DNA of 9,518 nucleotides, from assembly GCA_027056525.1 (NCBI GenBank), contig JALUKO010000200.1, positions 1 through 9,518 on the forward strand, read 5' to 3'. This DNA comes from Helicobacteraceae bacterium (GTDB taxonomy: Bacteria; Campylobacterota; Campylobacteria; Campylobacterales; Sulfurimonadaceae). Positions 1 through 5,502 of this stretch are shown here, in pieces. The position numbers and the translations under genes were made by a program. Numbering within the stretch: position 1 is the stretch's first letter; every line of letters begins with the position of its first letter. The notes below the pieces were generated by a model. The model did not search any database and was not told the origin of the DNA. It was given only the letters and a program-made list of their open reading frames with translations.

Positions 1-520
1 TGACCTTGAGCTCTTTGGCTATTGTTTGGATCTCTTGTGTTGTGATGTAGTTGTATGTTTGTGACTCCTTGTTCCCGTGAAGAACATTAAACACAAAACC
101 ATACTTACAGCTTTGAAAACATTTGGATATAAAAAGGTGTGTCTCAAAGCTCTTAAGTACATTCATGGCACCGCTACAGACATAAAAGTCAGCGTTTGGA
201 AGCTCCTCTTTGCATATATCAAGATTGTAGATCTCACCTTGGGTTTGTTGTTTGGCGATGGTGCACATCTGCTCAAGAATGTCTATACCTATATAGTCTT
301 TTGGAAGCGTAGTATTTTTTTTCATATAAAGATACAAGTCACCAAAACCGCACCCGGCATCTGCCAGAGTATACTGTGTCAAATCTTTTGGAAGCATGCT
401 TAAAAGCACTTCAAAACGGAGCTCCTGAGAGTTTTGTGAGAGCCAGTTTACACCTCTTGGGGTTATGCCGTATTGGCTGATTGCTGAGGTGTAAAATATT
501 TCGTTGTCAATTTTTGGCAT
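1..520 (-). CDS. Class I SAM-dependent methyltransferase, N-terminal part (runs off the left edge)
   Basis: This open frame has no stop before base 1, so the C-terminus lies outside the window; 173 complete codons are visible. It starts MPKIDNEIFY. Residues 53-61 read ADAGCGFGD, the glycine-rich SAM-binding motif I, and YIGIDI at 76-81 supplies the acidic residue after strand beta-2 that usually contacts the SAM ribose. LDICKEELPNADFYVCSGAMNV (about 100-121) fits motifs II-III of the Rossmann-like fold. The substrate (small molecule, protein or RNA) cannot be told from this part. The ATG at 518-520 follows an AAGGGGAG Shine-Dalgarno-like stretch. The gene diverges from the reductase gene on the other strand and both probably share one AT-rich promoter region. 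I am sure of the fold class and unsure of the function. Confidence 0.85.
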   Translation of the reverse strand, partial: MPKIDNEIFYTSAISQYGITPRGVNWLSQNSQELRFEVLLSMLPKDLTQYTLADAGCGFGDLYLYMKKNTTLPKDYIGIDILEQMCTIAKQQTQGEIYNLDICKEELPNADFYVCSGAMNVLKSFETHLFISKCFQSCKYGFVFNVLHGNKESQTYNYITTQEIQTIAKELKV

Positions 521-544
521 AGCTCCCCTTTTTATGTGAAACAT

Positions 545-554
545 ATTATATAAT
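545..554. promoter_or_regulatory. Shared palindromic -10 region for divergent genes
   Basis: The self-complementary decamer ATTATATAAT contains TATAAT on the plus strand (549-554) and TATAAT on the minus strand (545-550). It lies 25 bases from the methyltransferase start and 24 from the reductase start. This predicts very short leaders on both sides. No convincing -35 is seen, which is normal for sigma-70 promoters in this phylum. The role is inferred from position and match only. Confidence 0.6.
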
Positions 555-566
555 ACACTTGTTAAT

Positions 567-572
567 GAGGAG
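567..572 (+). promoter_or_regulatory. Ribosome binding site that decides the start of the reductase gene
   Basis: GAGGAG lies 5 bases before ATG 578. An in-frame GTG at 572 would give a protein two residues longer, but it overlaps the last base of this site and so cannot use it. The start at 578 gives MRVAVVGLGGVGG, the normal Rossmann N-terminus. Confidence 0.8.
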
Positions 573-577
573 TGCTT

Positions 578-1456
578 ATGAGAGTAGCTGTTGTCGGACT
601 TGGTGGTGTTGGTGGGTATATAGGTGCTTCTTTGGCGAAAACTTCCTATGATGTTGTGGGGTTTGCCCGCGGGGAACACCTCCTAAGGATACAAAAAAAT
701 GGACTCAAGATCATAGAAGATACCAAAGAGTGGAGTGTAGAGCTACAGGTTCAAGAGCTCAGTGAGGCACAGGGGTATTTTGATCTGGTGCTGTTTTGTG
801 TCAAAAGCTATGATATAGCGGAGTCCTATAGGGCTCTTGAGCCCTACATAGATGAAAAAACTATACTTCTGAGCTTCTCAAACGGTGTCTCAAATGCACA
901 ACTGCTCAGGCATTTAAGTAAAAGTATAGTGCTTGATGGCTGTGTGTACATACTCTCGCATATCCAAACGGCAGGTGTTATACGTAAAAAGGGTAAGGTT
1001 TTTGCTGCAGTCTTTGGTGGTGATGCTTGTGCAACTACGGTTGTCAAAACAGTGTTTGAGAGTGCTGAATTACGGGTGAAAACGCCTAAAGATATAGAAA
1101 AAGCACTATGGAAGAAGTATATCTTTATATCAGCTTTTGCAACGCTAACAAGCTACTATGACAAGAGTATAGGGTATGTTTTAAAGCATCATTATGATGA
1201 GGTGCAAAAAACGCTCAAAGAGATAGCCCGTGTTGCAAAAGCCAAAGAGATCGATATAGAGGAGGAGGTGGAAAAATCTTTAGATGTTGCCAAAGGTCTT
1301 CCCTATGATGCTTCCACCTCTATGCATCTTGATTTTCAAAACAAGCGTCAAACAGAGCTTGAGAGTTTGAGCGCTTATATTGTGCAAGAAGCAAGAGCTT
1401 ATGGAGTCGAGGTTCCATACATGGGTAAGATGTATGAAAAGCTATCCCTGAACTAA
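578..1456 (+). CDS. Ketopantoate reductase family protein (ApbA/PanE-like)
   Basis: The protein has 292 residues, normal for the NADPH-dependent 2-dehydropantoate 2-reductase family (ketopantoate to pantoate, coenzyme A synthesis, cytosolic). The N-terminal Rossmann domain starts with the GLGGVGG dinucleotide-binding loop (7-13). CVKSYD has the family Lys at 76, and SNG has Asn102 (E. coli Asn98). In the helical C-terminal domain, LWKKY gives the catalytic Lys at 180 (E. coli Lys176), SM gives Ser248 (Ser244), and RQTELESLSAY gives Glu260 (Glu256). E. coli Asn180 and Asn184, which contact ketopantoate, are Ile184 and Ala188 here. The protein could therefore be a true PanE or a paralogue acting on another 2-oxo acid, and I give no gene symbol. 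The start at 578 is chosen from the GAGGAG site. The 3' end overlaps the convergent OmpA-family gene by 15 bases. Confidence 0.88.
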   Translation: MRVAVVGLGGVGGYIGASLAKTSYDVVGFARGEHLLRIQKNGLKIIEDTKEWSVELQVQELSEAQGYFDLVLFCVKSYDIAESYRALEPYIDEKTILLSFSNGVSNAQLLRHLSKSIVLDGCVYILSHIQTAGVIRKKGKVFAAVFGGDACATTVVKTVFESAELRVKTPKDIEKALWKKYIFISAFATLTSYYDKSIGYVLKHHYDEVQKTLKEIARVAKAKEIDIEEEVEKSLDVAKGLPYDASTSMHLDFQNKRQTELESLSAYIVQEARAYGVEVPYMGKMYEKLSLN

Positions 1457-2221
1457 CTCAACTTCTATGCGGCGGTTTTTTGCACGACCCTCTTTGGTAG
1501 CATTGCTGGCAACCGGACGCGCTTCCCCTCTGCCAACGGCTACAAGGCGTTCAGGGTCTATACCGTAGCGGATAAGTACCTCTCTGACACTGTTTGCTCT
1601 GTTCTGCGAAAGTATTTGATTATGTTGTGCATCACCCATAGAATCTGTATAGCCGTAAATAACCACCTTATAGCCTTTGTTTTGTCGTAAAAAGAGTGCA
1701 AAAGACTGTAGATCATTGATGACATCAGTGGTGATATCGTACTTATTACTTCCAAAATGGACACTTAACGTCGCTGTTTGAGGACATCCGTAGCCATCGA
1801 CCGTGAACCCCTCAAGTGTGTTTGGACATTTATCCTGCGAATCAACAACCCCGTCATCATCGCTGTCCACTTCACAACCTCTATAGTCAACGACAAGCCC
1901 TTTTTGTGTATTTGGACATTCATCTTTTTCATCGGCAACACCATCGTGGTCATTATCATGTTTGATAAGACAACCGTATTTGTCCACCTCTTGGTTTATC
2001 TGGGTATTTGGGCATCTGTCCTGTGCGTCGGCAATACCGTCGTTATCGCTGTCAAGCACCTTTACAACTATTGGAAGTGTGACCTCGGGAGGTGCTTCCT
2101 CCACAGCTATAGGTTTGATGAGAGGATATTCACTCTCTTTAGCACTTATATTTACATCTTCAGAAGCAAAAACATTGAGAAGGGAACAACCGAGCGTAAG
2201 GAGTACAGCAAAAACTTTCAT
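1442..2221 (-). CDS. OmpA-family outer membrane/periplasmic protein with thrombospondin type 3 repeats
   Basis: The protein has 259 residues. Residues 1-19 are a signal peptide (charged start, hydrophobic core, VFA before the likely cut at Ser20). A short Pro/Glu-rich linker (about 30-55) leads to three calcium-binding thrombospondin type 3 repeats at 57-84, 88-116 and 119-146. Each repeat has a D-x-D-x-D-G-x-x-D core, CPNT and a closing GC, giving six paired cysteines. The OmpA C-terminal peptidoglycan-binding domain spans about 150-257. Asp193 and Arg208 have the 15-residue spacing of the residues that grip diaminopimelate, and NRRIEVEL closes the domain. No beta-barrel domain is present, so the protein probably tethers an envelope structure to the cell wall rather than forming a porin. 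The ATG is preceded by AGGA at 7 bases. The exact partner is unknown. Confidence 0.9.
   Translation of the reverse strand: MKVFAVLLTLGCSLLNVFASEDVNISAKESEYPLIKPIAVEEAPPEVTLPIVVKVLDSDNDGIADAQDRCPNTQINQEVDKYGCLIKHDNDHDGVADEKDECPNTQKGLVVDYRGCEVDSDDDGVVDSQDKCPNTLEGFTVDGYGCPQTATLSVHFGSNKYDITTDVINDLQSFALFLRQNKGYKVVIYGYTDSMGDAQHNQILSQNRANSVREVLIRYGIDPERLVAVGRGEARPVASNATKEGRAKNRRIEVELVQG
1784..2053 (-). repeat. Three thrombospondin type 3 repeats within the OmpA-family gene
   Basis: Three imperfect units of about 93 bases encode DSDNDGIADAQDRCPNT, HDNDHDGVADEKDECPNT and DSDDDGVVDSQDKCPNT, each followed by about ten residues ending GC. The units lie at 1970-2053, 1874-1960 and 1784-1867. The nucleotide similarity is strongest in the TATTTGGACATT-type segment that encodes CPNT. 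The Asp pattern is the known calcium-binding motif of this repeat family. Confidence 0.88.
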
Positions 2222-2264
2222 ATCTTTTCCTAGTATAGGTTTCTTTTATAATTGTGTTGTGATT

Positions 2265-2270
2265 ATTATA
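2265..2270 (-). promoter_or_regulatory. Likely -10 box of the OmpA-family gene
   Basis: Read on the minus strand this is a perfect TATAAT, 43 bases upstream of the OmpA-family start, which would leave a leader of about 35-40 bases. A weaker ATTATAA lies closer to the gene near 2247-2253. The rest of the 161-base divergent region up to msrA is AT-rich and shows no gene, and I see no clear operator. Confidence 0.5.
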
Positions 2271-2349
2271 GTATAAAATCACTTTTTTCTATAAAAAACA
2301 CTTAACATTTGTCTCTAAAAAGTTTTATTTTGAGAAGTACAAGGCTATT

Positions 2350-2358
2350 TGGTAATAA
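2350..2358 (+). promoter_or_regulatory. Possible extended -10 of msrA
   Basis: TGG followed by TAATAA resembles an extended -10 (TGn plus hexamer) and would start transcription about 17-20 bases before the msrA ATG. Other AT-rich hexamers lie nearby, so this is only the best-placed candidate. Confidence 0.35.
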
Positions 2359-2382
2359 TTTTAGAAAAATTAGGAAGCTTTG

Positions 2383-2910
2383 ATGAAAAAAGAAAGAATT
2401 GTTTTAGGTGGTGGCTGTTTTTGGTGTGTAGAAGCAGTCTATAGAAATGTCAAAGGTGTTGTAAGTGCAGTGAGCGGTTATGCGGGAGGAGGGCGTCCAA
2501 ACCCGAGCTATGAGCAGGTATGTACAGGTGTAAGCGGTCATGCAGAGATCGTAGATATCACTTACGATGCAGATATTATCTCGCTTGCAGAGATTTTAGA
2601 TATCTTTTTTGTTATCCATGATCCAACGACCCTGAACCAGCAAGGTGCCGACAAGGGAACTCAGTACCGCTCTGTGATCTATTATGAGCATGATACACAA
2701 AAAAATGTGATAGAGCAGAGTATAGAAAAAGCGCAACAAAACTATGCAGACACAATAGTTACAGAAGTAAGTCCACTTCCAGAAGTGTACCCGGCAGAGG
2801 CGTATCATCAAAACTATTATAATCTTAATGCTTCACAGGGCTACTGTCAAGTGGTGATCGCACCAAAACTTCAAAAATTTATGTTGAATTTTCCGGACAA
2901 AGTAGAATAG
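2383..2910 (+). CDS. msrA: Peptide-methionine (S)-S-oxide reductase MsrA
   Basis: The protein has 175 residues, the single-domain MsrA length. It reduces the S-epimer of methionine sulfoxide in proteins or free methionine, using thioredoxin as the final reductant, and acts in the cytosol (there is no signal peptide). GGGCFWCVEAVY near the N-terminus carries catalytic Cys12, with an extra Cys15 in place of the Gly found in GCFWG enzymes. GHAEIV (52-57), GTQYRSVIYY (92-101) and AEAYHQNYY (138-146) are family signatures of the active-site pocket. Cys155 in GYCQVVIAPKLQKF is a likely resolving cysteine. ATG 2383 has AGGA 7 bases upstream; the TTG three bases earlier is in frame but worse placed. 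No MsrB domain is fused. A flavin oxidoreductase gene follows after 59 bases and has its own promoter. Confidence 0.96.
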   Translation: MKKERIVLGGGCFWCVEAVYRNVKGVVSAVSGYAGGGRPNPSYEQVCTGVSGHAEIVDITYDADIISLAEILDIFFVIHDPTTLNQQGADKGTQYRSVIYYEHDTQKNVIEQSIEKAQQNYADTIVTEVSPLPEVYPAEAYHQNYYNLNASQGYCQVVIAPKLQKFMLNFPDKVE

Positions 2911-2936
2911 TTTTAAAAGTTTTTATTACACTTTTA

Positions 2937-2945
2937 TGCTAAAAT
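2937..2945 (+). promoter_or_regulatory. Extended -10 promoter of the flavin oxidoreductase gene
   Basis: TGC directly followed by TAAAAT makes an extended -10, embedded in a T-rich upstream stretch as is usual for sigma-70 promoters of this phylum. It ends 24 bases before the ATG at 2970, and the AAGGAG ribosome binding site (2959-2964) lies between them. The gene is thus probably transcribed on its own as well as by read-through from msrA. Confidence 0.55.
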
Positions 2946-2969
2946 ACCTCAATTATATAAGGAGAAGTT

Positions 2970-3935
2970 ATGGAGCATGTGTATAATTTGGCTATTATCG
3001 GGGCGGGGCCGGCAGGTATTGCTACCGCTGTAGAAGGCTATTTGCAAGGTATAAGAGATATCGTTTTACTCGAAAAGGATCAAAACCATAACTCGACCAT
3101 AAGAAAATACTATAAAGACAACAAGAGAGTGGACAAGGACTGGAAAGGTCAAAAAGTTGAGCTTGACGGGCGTATTTATTTTGTTGATGGAACAAAAGAG
3201 ACAACACTTGATTTCTTTGATGAGATCCTTGCACACCATTCGGTTGAACTGCAAACACATGTTGAGGTGCAGGGAATTGAAAAAAAAGAGGATCACTTTG
3301 AAGTCTTCATGGCGGGCAAAAGTATCAAGGCTAAACATGTGGTGGTTACGATTGGTCGTATGGGCAAGCCAAACAAGCCTAGCTACAAGATACCATCAGG
3401 TATCAAAAAGAAGATAGGCTATACCCTTGATGGATGCAGTGAGGGAGAGAAGATCTTAGTTGTCGGCGGTGGTGACAGTGCTGTGGAGTATGCTGTGGAT
3501 CTGGCTGAGAAAAATGAGGTGGCAATTTGCTACAGAAGAGAGACCTTTCGACGTGCCAATCCTACAAACCAGACCAATATAGCCAATGCTATAATGCACA
3601 AGGAAGTGCGTCCTATCTTGGGGGTCAACATAGATGGTCTTGAAGATGTTGATGGCAGGGTAAAAGTGCTCTTTAGTGAAATTGAACCGGAAATATTTGA
3701 CAGAGTGATCTATGCAATCGGAGGTACGACACCAAGTGCGTTCTTAGCGAGTTCGGGCATAGAGGAAGTTGATGGAAAACCCGTTCATGATGAAAACTAC
3801 GAAACCAATGTCAAAGGGCTTTTTGTAGCGGGCGATATCACTCAGGAGAGTGGCGGGAGTATCGCTCTTGGACTGAACCACGGTTATGCGATAGCGTGTT
3901 ATATACAGGGTGAATGTTTGGTGGAAAAAGACTAG
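2970..3935 (+). CDS. FAD/NAD(P)-dependent oxidoreductase, thioredoxin-reductase-like fold without CxxC (YpdA-like)
   Basis: The protein has 321 residues, the size of low-Mr thioredoxin reductases. GAGPAG (11-16) binds the FAD ADP part, VVVTIGRMGKPN (124-135) is the strand before the NAD domain, GGGDSAVE (166-173) is the NAD(P)H-binding loop, and GLFVAGD (283-289) is the C-terminal FAD-binding motif. The redox CxxC of thioredoxin reductase is absent: the only cysteines are at 156, 187, 310 and 316, none of them a CxxC pair. This matches the YpdA/bacillithiol-disulfide-reductase-like group and, from memory, C. jejuni Cj0559. Its electron acceptor is unknown. Possibilities are a low-molecular-weight thiol disulfide or a ferredoxin/flavodoxin-type partner. 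Position next to msrA suggests, but does not prove, a redox-repair link. Its TAG stop interlocks with that of the opposing gene. Confidence 0.85.
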   Translation: MEHVYNLAIIGAGPAGIATAVEGYLQGIRDIVLLEKDQNHNSTIRKYYKDNKRVDKDWKGQKVELDGRIYFVDGTKETTLDFFDEILAHHSVELQTHVEVQGIEKKEDHFEVFMAGKSIKAKHVVVTIGRMGKPNKPSYKIPSGIKKKIGYTLDGCSEGEKILVVGGGDSAVEYAVDLAEKNEVAICYRRETFRRANPTNQTNIANAIMHKEVRPILGVNIDGLEDVDGRVKVLFSEIEPEIFDRVIYAIGGTTPSAFLASSGIEEVDGKPVHDENYETNVKGLFVAGDITQESGGSIALGLNHGYAIACYIQGECLVEKD

Positions 3936-4285
3936 TTTTTTAAAATTGCCGGATCTTTTTCACTTATAATGCCCTCGGGCGTTTTAAGTACTACCTCTAC
4001 CTCGCAACTGAGATATTCAGAAGTGCAAAGAGGTTCCTTGGTTTCATCTTCAAAAGCTGCTTTTTTTGCGTTGCAGATGATATCTTCAAGTAAACTTTTG
4101 TGGGCTTGAGCAGATGTGTATGTGCCCCGAAGTTCGTTATCGATGTAGAGATTTACTGTCGTTGCAATTTTTTCGTTGAGTAAGGGGTGTTCTTGTAGGA
4201 GTGATGCTTTGTCTATGGTTCTTTGAGCTTGAAAAACCTCCTGGATGGAGTCACGGGCAAGTTGCAGCAAAACAGATCTGGACAC
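3932..4285 (-). CDS. Short, diverged AMMECR1-like protein (putative)
   Basis: This 117-residue protein starts with GTG; an AAGGGG stretch lies 5 bases upstream, and the ATG overlapping it in another frame leads nowhere. No close family is certain. The order of features fits the N-terminal half of AMMECR1 domains: LLQLARDSIQEVF (6-18) like the opening helix, TTVNLYIDNELRGTYT (42-57) in place of the family's VTL...G-LRGCIG, LLEDIICNAKKAAFEDETKEPL (65-86) like PL..D...NA.aAAF.D.R..PL, and CEVEVVLKTPEGI (94-106) like the following E(I/V)EVS.L..P strand. The strictly conserved LRGCIG is LRGTYT, and the C-terminal half of the domain is missing. AMMECR1 biochemistry is poorly known, so no reaction is given. 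It is the last gene of the topA-led cluster, 29 bases after the antiporter. The family call is my inference from pattern matching by eye. Confidence 0.65.
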   Translation of the reverse strand: MSRSVLLQLARDSIQEVFQAQRTIDKASLLQEHPLLNEKIATTVNLYIDNELRGTYTSAQAHKSLLEDIICNAKKAAFEDETKEPLCTSEYLSCEVEVVLKTPEGIISEKDPAILKN

Positions 4286-4314
4286 ATCAACCCCTTTTTC
4301 TTTTTCACATTATA

Positions 4315-5481
4315 TCACGTTTTTATCTCTTTGGATTCTACTTTTTGATTGTTGATAAGTTTAATAACTATCATCACTGAGATAACCTGGAAGAGTGCCG
4401 CTAGGATAAATGCATAATAGTGAAGTGTATCGATAGAGTTAGCATGGTATGCCAAGGTCGCCATTGCAATAAGAAGTGTCAGAGGCATAGAGTGTGAAAG
4501 CCCCATTAAGATAGCATCTCTGAGTCCAAGTGCTTTGATGAAGACAAGTGATGCCAGCACTCTCATGATGACCATTACAAAAGCGATCATAACAGCTTTG
4601 CTGATAAGTCCATCTATGCTCAGGGCTTCGAGGTTAAAGGAACTTCCGATATGGATAAAGAAGATAGGGATCAAAAAACCAAAACCATAAGAGGCGAGTT
4701 TCTCCGGAAGTTCATGTTTGTGCTCAAAAAATGTAGGTATAAATATCCCTGCCAAAAATGCACCAAAAGCAAGTTCGAGATCCAGATAGAGCATAGCGCC
4801 TACAAGCAAAAAGAAGATACCCATGGAGAGTCTGATATCTTGCTCTTTATTGTCATTATGGGGCATAAGTGCGGTTGACACCTTTGGAAACCACCAAAAC
4901 AGAAGCTGCATGGTTCTAAAGACAATATACATAAAGATCAAAAAGAGTACCAAGGCGCTGAGTGTTTTCATAAGACCCATTCCAAAACCTGAATGAAGCG
5001 CGGCAGAGGTGATGGTTAATATGGCGATACTCACAACCTCACCGATCCCTCCGGCAGTCATGGAAAGCGCAAGCCACGGTGTTTTACCATACTCTTTTGA
5101 AAGTGTTGCCACAAGGCCGACCGAGATAAGCGGCAGAAGTACCATAAAGATCTTTCCAAGGTCAAAATAAAGAGCAAAAGCGATAGAGAAAACATACAGG
5201 ATAATAATATAAAGAATAATTCTCTTCATGAGTGTTGCCGGTGTTTTGAGTACTTTTTTCAAGTCAACCTCTGTTCCGGCTATGAACATCAAGTATAAAA
5301 ACCCGAGTTCGGCAACTATTTCAAAAAGATGTTCATCGTGTAAAAAACCGATATAACCAAAAATGGAACCTAAAATGATCTCAATAGGGGTCGTTGGAAG
5401 TTTGAAAATCTTTGCAAAAAACGGCGAAAAAATAATGATAAGTGAGATCGTAGAGATTAGTAGAACATTATCACCCATCAT
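4315..5481 (-). CDS. Cation:proton antiporter membrane protein, CPA2/Kef-like, without regulatory domain
   Basis: The protein has 388 residues, nearly all hydrophobic, with about 11-13 membrane spans; this is the length of the CPA2 Na+(K+)/H+ exchanger domain alone. TPIEIILGSIFGYIGF (31-46) and LGFLYLMFIAGTEVDL (59-74) are the family's early signatures. VGLVATLSKEYGKTPWLALSMT (121-142) followed by GGIGEVVSIAIL corresponds to the ion-binding helix, where Glu148 stands in place of the usual Asp. FGAFLAGIFIP (239-249) and IPIFFIHIGSSFNL (271-284) match the later conserved helices. The C-terminal RCK/TrkA-N domain of KefB/KefC is absent; the protein ends in a short charged tail. It probably exchanges Na+ or K+ for H+ across the inner membrane; the ion is unknown. 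Two consecutive ATGs exist, and AAAGG lies 4 bases before the first and 7 before the second, so the protein may be 387 residues. Confidence 0.88.
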   Translation of the reverse strand: MMGDNVLLISTISLIIIFSPFFAKIFKLPTTPIEIILGSIFGYIGFLHDEHLFEIVAELGFLYLMFIAGTEVDLKKVLKTPATLMKRIILYIIILYVFSIAFALYFDLGKIFMVLLPLISVGLVATLSKEYGKTPWLALSMTAGGIGEVVSIAILTITSAALHSGFGMGLMKTLSALVLFLIFMYIVFRTMQLLFWWFPKVSTALMPHNDNKEQDIRLSMGIFFLLVGAMLYLDLELAFGAFLAGIFIPTFFEHKHELPEKLASYGFGFLIPIFFIHIGSSFNLEALSIDGLISKAVMIAFVMVIMRVLASLVFIKALGLRDAILMGLSHSMPLTLLIAMATLAYHANSIDTLHYYAFILAALFQVISVMIVIKLINNQKVESKEIKT

Positions 5482-5502
5482 TTTTCCTTTGCAAGTATCT
5501 TT

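Noticed and set aside
77..403. Plus-strand open frame of 108 codons
   Set aside because: It is antisense to the methyltransferase, which carries clear SAM-binding motifs; this frame has none and no good ribosome binding site.
572..574. GTG as the start of the ketopantoate reductase family gene
   Set aside because: It overlaps the GAGGAG ribosome binding site that serves ATG 578, and would add two residues before a standard Rossmann N-terminus.
1784..2053. Regularly spaced repeats that could suggest a CRISPR-like array
   Set aside because: The units are imperfect, keep reading frame and encode thrombospondin type 3 repeats.
2180..2194. Possible lipobox (LTLGC) in the OmpA-family signal peptide
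   Set aside because: The -3 residue is Thr rather than Leu/Val/Ile, and the hydrophobic core continues past the Cys to a VFA-S signal peptidase I site, so lipoprotein processing is unlikely.
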